From: Terrisporobacter sp.
Lineage (GTDB): Bacteria > Bacillota_A > Clostridia > Peptostreptococcales > Peptostreptococcaceae
Assembly (NCBI GenBank): GCA_029851945.1
Contig: JARKUZ010000063.1
Coordinates: forward strand, 1 to 10,570
Length of the DNA: 10,570 nucleotides
Direction of reading: 5' to 3'
Positions 6,033 to 10,570 of this stretch are shown piece by piece; position 1 is the stretch's first letter, and each line of letters starts with the position of its first letter. The translations under genes were made by a program, and so were the position numbers. Under the pieces are notes generated by a model. It was given only the letters and a program-made list of their open reading frames with translations, searched no databases and was not told where the DNA came from.

Positions 6033-6055
6033 AATATATCGCCCCCCTTATAAAG

Positions 6056-6487
6056 TTATATAGCCTTAGCTTTCTTATTCTGTCTGTATATCTTCTTTAA
6101 ATCTTCATACACTATCCATTGACCATCAATAGTTGCATGTTTTAGATTTCTGCATATCCAAGTTAATCTTTTATCTCTGTAGCGAAAGTCCCACATCTTT
6201 CTTCTTAGCTCACCCTGCTGTGTTGCAGTTCCCAAAGATTTTACATCTATATACTCTACAGTTCCGTTGTTATGGAATATCGCAAAATCTGGTGTATATG
6301 TTATTTCTCTATATTTCTTCCCATCTTTTATAAAACTATCTTGTAATATAAATTTCTCCTGTAATCCAAAATCTCTTATCTTACCTTTTTCTTTAAGATC
6401 TTTAAGATATAAATAATATAAACTTTCATCCTTTGAATCGAATGTAATTCCATCTATAGTAACTTTCTTTGATTTATATTTACTCAT
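6056..6487 (-). CDS. DUF1064-type, PD-(D/E)XK nuclease-like phage protein
   Basis: A 143-residue protein from ATG 6487. An ATG six bases earlier lies directly against the ribosome site AGGAG, so the second is preferred. The N-terminus (SKYKSKKVTIDGITFDSKDESLYY) and the following LQEKFILQ segment match the DUF1064 family of phage proteins. The segment TYTPDFAIFHNNGTVEYIDVKS has the D...ExxDVK pattern of a restriction-endonuclease-like active site (D67, E78 and K83 in this numbering). Family members are thought to be small nucleases in phage recombination or DNA processing, but the activity is poorly documented. It follows the 123-residue gene with a ten-base gap and precedes the late regulator, so the three are probably co-transcribed. 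Family assignment is good; function is inferred. Confidence 0.85.
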   Translation of the reverse strand: MSKYKSKKVTIDGITFDSKDESLYYLYLKDLKEKGKIRDFGLQEKFILQDSFIKDGKKYREITYTPDFAIFHNNGTVEYIDVKSLGTATQQGELRRKMWDFRYRDKRLTWICRNLKHATIDGQWIVYEDLKKIYRQNKKAKAI

Positions 6488-6497
6488 GCTCATTCTC

Positions 6498-6869
6498 CTA
6501 TATTAAACTTATTTGTTCTATAATCTCACTTTTATTCAGTGAATTATTAAATTCTTTATATCCTACCCATTGCTTTCTCTCCCATATCCTAGATGCATAA
6601 AGTTCTAATGCATATTTATAAGCTTCTTCATCTGTATTTATCCAAGCTAAATTATTAAGGCTATACTTTTTTAGTTTTTCTAATATATCTAGCTCTAGTA
6701 AATCCTTAGCTTGTTTTTCAACTTCTTTTTCCCATTCTTTTTCTTTAAACTCTCCACATTCAGTTATTACACTAGTTTCATAAGTATATGTTATTTTATC
6801 TTTGCTTGATGTTACTTCTACATGTCTTTTAGATCTTCCGATTCTATATTTACATCTTAGATTTTTCAT
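6498..6869 (-). CDS. Phage protein of unknown function, 123 residues
   Basis: A charged, soluble protein that I cannot place. The N-terminal part looks like beta structure (CKYRIGRSKRHVEVTSSKDK, ITYTYETSVI). A strongly helical acidic and basic segment (FKEKEWEKEVEKQAKDLLEL) follows, and tryptophans occur at intervals in the C-terminal half. The ATG is preceded by AGAGG at five bases. It is the first gene after the accessory XRE cassette, and the dyad at 6891-6932 lies directly upstream. It probably belongs with the nuclease-like and late regulator genes that follow. Confidence 0.7.
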   Translation of the reverse strand: MKNLRCKYRIGRSKRHVEVTSSKDKITYTYETSVITECGEFKEKEWEKEVEKQAKDLLELDILEKLKKYSLNNLAWINTDEEAYKYALELYASRIWERKQWVGYKEFNNSLNKSEIIEQISLI

Positions 6870-6890
6870 AACAACCTCTTATCATATAGT

Positions 6891-6932
6891 TATCATTATC
6901 AATATACTTGTAGTGCTATACTGATAATGATA
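6891..6932. promoter_or_regulatory. 16-bp inverted repeat, operator or terminator
   Basis: Arms 6891-6906 (TATCATTATCAATATA) and 6917-6932 pair at 15 of 16 positions with one G-U possible, around a 10-base centre. It lies 30 bases after the stop of the XRE gene and 22 bases before the start of the 123-residue gene. There is no good T-tract on either strand, so an operator for the neighbouring XRE regulator is as likely as a terminator. The rest of the 93-base gap holds only a possible 16-residue frame that runs into the dyad. Confidence 0.65.
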
Positions 6933-6962
6933 TATTTTCTATCTTAAATGTACCCTTCATCT

Positions 6963-7154
6963 TCATATTAAACTTTCTACACTTACACCTAATGCATCTG
7001 CTAATCTCTTTACTGTATATATCCCAGGATTCTTATTTTCTCCTTTTAGTATTCTATATATTGCACTATGATGTACTTTCGATTCTTTTTCTAAATCATG
7101 TACTTTTATTTTATTTTCTTTAATTATTTTAAATAATTTGTCGCTTATCATCAC
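6963..7154 (-). CDS. Small XRE (Cro/CI-type) DNA-binding regulator
   Basis: A 63-residue protein made up of little more than one XRE helix-turn-helix: LFKIIKENKIKVHDLEKESK, then VHHSAIYRILKGENKNPGIY and VKRLADALGVSVESLI. The start is GTG 7154 (nine bases after AAGGAG) or ATG 7151, one codon later. It is divergent from the plus-strand gene at 7211 with only 56 bases between the starts, and the two promoters overlap. A Cro-like repressor that controls both directions is the natural reading. With no dimerisation domain it should act like Cro rather than CI. The main lysogeny repressor of the phage is probably elsewhere, as this protein sits deep within the lytic block. Confidence 0.88.
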   Translation of the reverse strand: MMISDKLFKIIKENKIKVHDLEKESKVHHSAIYRILKGENKNPGIYTVKRLADALGVSVESLI

Positions 7155-7170
7155 TTTTTATAACTCCTTC

Positions 7171-7179
7171 TGATATAAT
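7171..7179 (+). promoter_or_regulatory. Extended -10 promoter of the plus-strand gene
   Basis: TGATATAAT at 7171-7179 is an extended -10 box (TG-N-TATAAT). The start point would be near 7186 and the ribosome site AAGGGA at 7201-7206. No good -35 box is seen at 17 bases. The element overlaps the leader of the divergent XRE gene, whose ribosome site is at 7164-7169, so the two transcripts are likely to interfere or share an operator. Confidence 0.6.
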
Positions 7180-7210
7180 ATTTTTATTAATTATTTTTTT
7201 AAGGGAAGCG

Positions 7211-7855
7211 GTGAATAAATTGTCTACTATAAAAAAATCTATTGAAAGTTTAAATCAACTCCAATTTAAGACTCTTGAAAATTCTTTATTTTCAGAGTCG
7301 ATTTCCAATCACCTTCAAGGTGTGAATCGTGTGCTTAACGATTATCAAGCTTCACAGATTTCTCAATTTCAAAACATTATATCAGATAGTTTAAATAATT
7401 TTAATTTTGATGTTAATGAAATTATCAATTCTCTTAACTCTCAGTTGATTAACTCTTTTAACTCTCAAGTATCAGAAAGCATAATGAATTTAACTAATAA
7501 CTTAACCCGATTAAATGAAATTAATTTAAATAATCAAATCGTATTTCCATATGATAATATAGATGAAACAGTTGAGATGGTATCCGATTATATTGATGAT
7601 TTAAGAGATATGTCATCTGATAGCCCTTGTGAAACTGATGAAATAGAATCATTAAAATCTATTGTTTCTAACATTCCTAGGTCAAATACGACATCTATGG
7701 ATATTAATACTTTTATCAGTGTCATCGGTTTAATAATTAGTATAATTGCTTTTTTACAAACAATCTTTGATGATTCATCTAATAAACAACTCGAAGTTTT
7801 AAATAAAATAAGTACTAATATAGAATTCATTCTAGAAAACTCTATTTCTGATTAA
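7211..7855 (+). CDS. Coiled-coil protein with C-terminal membrane helix, unknown function
   Basis: The only clear plus-strand gene, 214 residues from GTG 7211, with AAGGGA four bases upstream. The first 130 residues are rich in N, S, L, I and Q and look like long amphipathic helices or a coiled coil (ISQFQNIISDSLNNFNFDVN; SQVSESIMNLTNNLTRLNEI). An acidic linker follows. One membrane helix lies at about 167-186 (FISVIGLIISIIAFLQTIF), with a short tail after it. There is no signal peptide, so the main domain should be cytoplasmic or on the inner face. It runs against the lytic transcripts under its own promoter and faces a small XRE gene. That is how lysogeny-expressed cargo is often placed. 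I do not recognise a family. A membrane-attached exclusion or abortive-infection protein is a reasonable but unproven idea. Confidence 0.75.
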   Translation: MNKLSTIKKSIESLNQLQFKTLENSLFSESISNHLQGVNRVLNDYQASQISQFQNIISDSLNNFNFDVNEIINSLNSQLINSFNSQVSESIMNLTNNLTRLNEINLNNQIVFPYDNIDETVEMVSDYIDDLRDMSSDSPCETDEIESLKSIVSNIPRSNTTSMDINTFISVIGLIISIIAFLQTIFDDSSNKQLEVLNKISTNIEFILENSISD

Positions 7856-7993
7856 ATCATCCAAAATAATTAGTTTTTTATCCAGCTCTAATGTAACCTG
7901 ATTTCTTTTTACAACTGATATCAATAGCAGAATTATTGATATCAGTTGTATTATATTTAAAATTAAAGTTAAGTCTACTTTTTTAATTTTCAT
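7832..7993 (-). CDS. Small single-helix membrane protein, 53 residues
   Basis: From ATG 7993 with GAGGAG seven bases upstream. A longer frame to 8074 exists, but it overlaps the zinc-ribbon gene and lacks a ribosome site. The protein has a short lysine-rich start (MKIKK), one strong membrane helix at about residues 9-28, and a charged helical tail (KLIILDDLIRN). It resembles small hydrophobic toxins or phage membrane peptides in size and layout, but no family is recognised. Its last 24 bases overlap the 3' end of the plus-strand gene at 7211-7855 in antisense. The codons for residues 15-28 form a perfect 17-bp inverted repeat. It is possible that the dyad is a terminator for the plus-strand gene and that the frame is chance, so confidence is moderate. 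Confidence 0.5.
   Translation of the reverse strand: MKIKKVDLTLILNIIQLISIILLLISVVKRNQVTLELDKKLIILDDLIRNRVF
7910..7950. repeat. Perfect 17-bp inverted repeat with 7-base loop
   Basis: Arms TACAACTGATATCAATA (7910-7926) and its exact reverse complement (7934-7950) flank GCAGAAT. It lies 54 bases beyond the stop of the plus-strand gene and inside the 53-residue minus-strand ORF. On the plus strand TTATATTT follows, a poor T-tract. It may be a terminator for the plus-strand gene, a hairpin that controls translation of the small ORF, or a protein-binding site. Confidence 0.85.
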
Positions 7994-8030
7994 ATTAAAA
8001 CTCCTCTTAAAACCCATCTTTAACTTATTC

Positions 8031-8153
8031 TTATTTATGCAAGCATCCACACTTAGAGCATTGATATAAAACACCTAACTTAGTTCTTAGCTTATAAACT
8101 ATACCATCACAATGCTTACACATACCCTCTTTTGCACCTAGTATTTTAGCCAT
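8031..8153 (-). CDS. Zinc-ribbon peptide, 40 residues
   Basis: From ATG 8153 to TAA 8031. The peptide carries CKHC at residues 12-15 and CSKCGC at 32-37, a four-cysteine zinc-ribbon pattern with a short beta hairpin between (GIVYKLRTKLGVLYQ). It starts five bases after the stop of the coiled-coil gene at 8159, which suggests coupled translation. Small zinc-ribbon proteins of this kind are common in Clostridia phages, with unknown partners. The gene is too short for most automatic ORF limits, but the cysteine spacing makes it convincing. Confidence 0.8.
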   Translation of the reverse strand: MAKILGAKEGMCKHCDGIVYKLRTKLGVLYQCSKCGCLHK

Positions 8154-8158
8154 AACTA

Positions 8159-8722
8159 CTAATCCATTAGCCCAAGTAATGTGTAGCATTTTACTATATC
8201 TGTTGCTGTTAGCTTCTTTAAGTCATGCTTTGCTATAGTTATTCCGTTGCATCTATCTACAAATGAGTATTTGCAAGCTATATCTATTTGCTCTTTAAAT
8301 TGTCTTTTAAGTTCTATAATTAGTTCATTTTTCTTTATCAATTTAAGATTAGCAGTTGCTATCTTAATATATTCTCCATTAAGTTCTTCATTTTTAGCCA
8401 CTTGATAATTTAATGACTTTTCAAGCTCTTTTATTCTTTCTCTTAACTCAATAGTTTCTTTATTTTTATCTATTATTGTACTCTCAAATTCTCTCAATTT
8501 ACTTTTTAATACACCTATTCTATTCTCAGCTAGTGCATTTTTATTTACTAACTTTGCATTTTTATTTCTTAATGCATTTATAACTATTGCATCTGTTGCT
8601 GCATCACTTTCAAGAGCTATTATCTTGTCCTCTTTAACCTCTAAAGCTCTTTCTAATCTAGATACTACTTCATCATGTTCTTTCCTAGTAATTATCTTTT
8701 CTTTTATCTTCCCTATTATCAT
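8159..8722 (-). CDS. Long coiled-coil phage protein, 187 residues
   Basis: Residues from about 8 to 145 form a near-continuous coiled coil rich in E, K, L and I (VVSRLERALEVKEDKIIALE; FESTIIDKNKETIELRERIK; LIIELKRQFKEQIDIAC). A short globular C-terminus follows (SFVDRCNGITIAKHDLKKLT). ATG 8722 has GAGGGGGAT upstream. I know of no defined function. It lies in the middle block with the dUTPase and sigma factor, so a scaffold role in replication or host takeover is possible but unsupported. Confidence 0.75.
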   Translation of the reverse strand: MIIGKIKEKIITRKEHDEVVSRLERALEVKEDKIIALESDAATDAIVINALRNKNAKLVNKNALAENRIGVLKSKLREFESTIIDKNKETIELRERIKELEKSLNYQVAKNEELNGEYIKIATANLKLIKKNELIIELKRQFKEQIDIACKYSFVDRCNGITIAKHDLKKLTATDIVKCYTLLGLMD

Positions 8723-8742
8723 TTGTTTAAATCCCCCTCATA

Positions 8743-9000
8743 TTATTTTTCTAAATAAGTTCTTTCTAGGTAATCTTTCTCAAATGTATTAAAATCTTTT
8801 CTATGTTTCCTCCAAATAATTTCATGTCTTCTTACATGATCTTCAAACTTTGGAAGTTCAAATATAGACTGTATAGTTGTCTTTCTATCTTCCTCTATTA
8901 TCCTATTAAATTCTTTTTGGTTTTGATATTTCCAAAAGTCTAGATTTATATCTGATTCCATAGGTTGTAACTCACTATCTTTTATTACTTGTTTAAACAT
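8743..9000 (-). CDS. Small phage protein of unknown function, 85 residues
   Basis: A soluble, charged and probably helical protein with several tryptophans and arginines (FWKYQNQKEFNRIIEEDRKT; FEDHVRRHEIIWRKHRKDFN). The ribosome site AGGAGGT lies seven bases before ATG 9000, the best in this block. It starts 12 bases after the stop of the dUTPase-like gene and ends 20 bases before the coiled-coil gene, so it is part of the operon. No domain recognised. Confidence 0.75.
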   Translation of the reverse strand: MFKQVIKDSELQPMESDINLDFWKYQNQKEFNRIIEEDRKTTIQSIFELPKFEDHVRRHEIIWRKHRKDFNTFEKDYLERTYLEK

Positions 9001-9012
9001 TTATTCAACCTC

Positions 9013-9519
9013 CTAACTAAACTTTGGATTGCTGTAATTAGAATCTAGCTTGATATAATACTCTTCTTCTAATTCTCTACAACTAAAACCTAAGCTATAG
9101 ATAAGTTGGATAAATTCATAGAATATAGTTTTTATTTTGAATTTAGTATAAAACTTTTGTTGTATATATGGTAATTCGTACATGTGTCTAGTAAGGCTTA
9201 AAAATTGTCCTTCTATATCTTCTACCTGGCATATTTCCTCTGTAATTATCAACTCTACACCTAAGTAATTAGCTATATTAGCTAAATGACTTAAAACATC
9301 TGTTAATTCCACTAATACTTTGCTACTATCTACTTTTGTTCTATCCCACCATTTATGTATTTTTATTTCATTTTCAACTTCATATAGTTCTGACAATAAC
9401 CCTAATGCTTGCTCTTTAGTTACTCTATATTGACTTTTTTCATTTATCATTCCTGGCTTATTTTCTAACCATTCTATAAACTTAATTTGCTCTTTTTGTA
9501 CATTTGTAAAATCCACCAT
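9013..9519 (-). CDS. Dimeric dUTPase-like NTP pyrophosphatase (all-alpha)
   Basis: A 168-residue helical protein of the dUTPase_2/MazG superfamily. The metal-binding acidic pattern is present: E44xxE47 in LLSELYEVENEIKIHKWWD and E71xxD74 in LVELTDVLSHLANIANYLG. The C-terminal EEYYIKLDSNYSNPKF resembles the end of phage dimeric dUTPases, which carry a similar YxxKxxxNxxR-type segment. The expected reaction is hydrolysis of dUTP to dUMP and pyrophosphate, which keeps uracil out of phage DNA. The substrate is inferred from family. ATG 9519 lies five bases after the small upstream gene, whose end carries GGGGG. Length is typical of the phage branch. Confidence 0.82.
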   Translation of the reverse strand: MVDFTNVQKEQIKFIEWLENKPGMINEKSQYRVTKEQALGLLSELYEVENEIKIHKWWDRTKVDSSKVLVELTDVLSHLANIANYLGVELIITEEICQVEDIEGQFLSLTRHMYELPYIQQKFYTKFKIKTIFYEFIQLIYSLGFSCRELEEEYYIKLDSNYSNPKFS

Positions 9520-9523
9520 ACAT

Positions 9524-9652
9524 TTAATCCCCCTTATTATCTTTTGTAAGTTCTTCCTCAGCTATTTTTATAGCCGTTAATATGTCATAGCCATCTTCTT
9601 TCCATAGCTTCTTAGATAGTTCTAGTAATTCATTTATCCTTGAAAGTTCCAT
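9524..9652 (-). CDS. Small helical phage protein, 42 residues
   Basis: ATG 9652 to TAA 9524 encodes a 42-residue acidic helical peptide (MELSRINELLELSKKLWKED at its start, then DILTAIKIAEEEL). It starts six bases after the sigma factor stop and ends four bases before the dUTPase-like gene, exactly filling the gap. Its last codons carry the GGGGGAT ribosome site of the next gene. Its own ribosome site is weak, so translation is likely coupled to the sigma gene. Function unknown. Confidence 0.65.
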   Translation of the reverse strand: MELSRINELLELSKKLWKEDGYDILTAIKIAEEELTKDNKGD

Positions 9653-9657
9653 ATATA

Positions 9658-10383
9658 TTAACCAGCCTTATTTATAGTTTTTAAATAAGAGCTTATAGAT
9701 CCCATTGGTATACCTGATATAATTGATATTTCTTTATATTTAAATCCTTGGTCTCTTAGTGACACTATCTCAAGTCTTTTCTCTTCAGCTTTTTCTTTTA
9801 TTATTATTTCTTTTTGTTTACGATCTATATAATCTACACCACTTTCAATTGAAGTTAGTTTTTCTCTAATTTTATTTAACTTTCTCCCTGCTGTAGGTTG
9901 GCTTATTTTTAAAACATTAGCTATTTGTTGTTGACTATATCCACTTTTTCTAAGTTTTAATACTAGCTTTTCTTCTTCATCCAATGTTTTATATAGTTCT
10001 TTCATATTTTGCATAAATTCAATTTCTTCAAATCCATACTCTATATCTTCTAAGGTATCTCCAACTGTAATATCTTTATCCTCATTATTATTTATTGTCT
10101 TATCTAGAGATATCACTGGATTATCATAGTGTTTTTTAACATATCTAGTTGTGTACCTGCTCATATGTCCTTTTATATAAACTACTGAAAATGTAGCAAA
10201 TGAACCTTTACTCTCCTCAAACTTCTGAGCTGCTTTAAATAACCCTATACAACCTTCTTGATATAAATCTTCTACTAGTCCTGGATATCTAGACTTAAAT
10301 GCTCCATACCATTTATTTAATACAAATCCTACAATATTTATATTTTCATTTACTAATTGATTAACATATTCCTTTTTATTCAT
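9658..10383 (-). CDS. Phage sigma-70-like RNA polymerase sigma factor
   Basis: A 241-residue protein. Region 2 covers about residues 10-85: LVEDLYQEGCIGLFKAAQKF with the following SFATFSVVYIKGHMSRYTTR, the core-binding and -10 recognition part. Region 4 covers about 127-177: LDEEEKLVLKLRKSGYSQQQ and IANVLKISQPTAGRKLNKIR, the -35 recognition helix-turn-helix. A third helix-turn-helix follows at about 203-237 (LEIVSLRDQGFKYKEISIIS, PMGSISSYLKTI), which plain sigma factors lack. The start overlaps the stop of the upstream 46-residue gene in ATGA, so translation is coupled. It probably directs host polymerase to phage middle or late promoters. Whether it is a true sigma factor or a sigma-like regulator cannot be told from sequence alone. 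Confidence 0.88.
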   Translation of the reverse strand: MNKKEYVNQLVNENINIVGFVLNKWYGAFKSRYPGLVEDLYQEGCIGLFKAAQKFEESKGSFATFSVVYIKGHMSRYTTRYVKKHYDNPVISLDKTINNNEDKDITVGDTLEDIEYGFEEIEFMQNMKELYKTLDEEEKLVLKLRKSGYSQQQIANVLKISQPTAGRKLNKIREKLTSIESGVDYIDRKQKEIIIKEKAEEKRLEIVSLRDQGFKYKEISIISGIPMGSISSYLKTINKAG

Positions 10384-10520
10384 TTGTTTTCCCCTTTTTC
10401 TATTTCTCTTTTGATTTTATCTGCAAATATTTTTATAAGTTCTCTATCTTTAGGAGCCGTATAGTTTTTATACAACTCCCTTTGTTCTTCTAAATATTCT
10501 TGTAGTGTTTTATGATCCAT
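10380..10520 (-). CDS. Small phage protein, 46 residues
   Basis: ATG 10520 (GGTGGGA six bases upstream) to TGA 10380 gives a 46-residue charged helical peptide starting MDHKTLQEYLEEQRELYKNY. An in-frame ATG at 10526 is too close to the ribosome site. The stop overlaps the start of the sigma factor gene in ATGA, which argues for a real, coupled gene. No known domain. Confidence 0.65.
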   Translation of the reverse strand: MDHKTLQEYLEEQRELYKNYTAPKDRELIKIFADKIKREIEKGENK

Positions 10521-10536
10521 AAACATTCCCACCATG

Positions 10537-10570
10537 TTATTGTTTTCTAAATTTCTTCTCTACAAATTCG
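10537..10570 (-). CDS. 3' end of an upstream gene, cut by the window edge
   Basis: The last eleven or so codons of a minus-strand frame (EFVEKKFRKQ then TAA at 10537-10539) enter from the right edge. They end 16 bases before the next gene starts, as expected in this packed operon. Too little is visible to name it. Confidence 0.35.
   Translation of the reverse strand, partial: EFVEKKFRKQ

Noticed and set aside
6933..6962. Possible 16-residue peptide frame overlapping the end of the XRE gene
   Set aside because: Very short, runs into the dyad at 6891-6932 and lacks its own ribosome site; noted only as possible decay.
7588..7830. Minus-strand frame of 80 codons
   Set aside because: It lies wholly opposite the plus-strand coiled-coil gene, has no ribosome site and shows no recognisable composition.
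7832..8074. Longer 80-residue form of the small membrane ORF
   Set aside because: The added 27 codons overlap the zinc-ribbon gene in another frame and have no ribosome site; ATG 7993 has GAGGAG at a good distance.

Overview
The window is a strongly AT-rich stretch with AGGAGG-type ribosome binding sites, tight gene packing and almost every gene on the minus strand. The proteins are those of a temperate tailed phage of a low-GC Firmicute, most likely a Clostridia host (Clostridioides, Paraclostridium or Clostridium type). I infer this from protein style and base composition; no search was run. It could be a free phage or an integrated prophage. Neither integrase nor lysogeny switch is in view.

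Transcription runs right to left. At the right edge (10570 to about 8000) is a middle or late-early block: a partial gene end, a 46-residue protein, a sigma-70-like factor, a 42-residue protein, a dimeric dUTPase-type NTP pyrophosphatase, two unknown proteins (one a long coiled coil) and a 40-residue zinc-ribbon peptide. From about 8000 to 6890 lies an accessory cassette. It holds a 53-residue one-helix membrane ORF, a lone plus-strand gene for a coiled-coil protein with a C-terminal membrane anchor, and a divergent small XRE regulator. Long dyads (16 and 17 bp arms) lie just beyond the stop codons of the two divergent genes. From 6869 to 5529 the phage block resumes with an unknown protein, a DUF1064-type nuclease-like protein and an ArpU/RinA-like late regulator.

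Between that regulator and the terminase small subunit at the left edge, where packaging genes would normally follow soon, about 4.8 kb of extra genes is inserted. First comes a two-gene cassette with its own consensus promoter: an unknown 214-residue protein and an XRE-ImmA/IrrE (M78) metallopeptidase protein, an architecture known from toxin-antitoxin-like and phage-defence loci. Next is a 220-bp non-coding stretch rich in inverted repeats and bounded by two terminators. Then follow a BRO-N/KilAC antirepressor, a 49-residue ORF, two unrelated-looking membrane proteins with near-identical leaders, and finally terS (3' end beyond the window).

The most notable structure is modular. The inserted genes are separated by minus-strand terminators, four of them of related sequence. 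A hairpin + T-tract + CAAAT + GGTGG + ATG arrangement occurs three times, once at the start of terS itself. This looks like a cargo-exchange hotspot just upstream of the packaging genes. The best candidates for something undescribed are the M78 pair, the structured non-coding region, the two membrane proteins and the divergent XRE/coiled-coil cassette.
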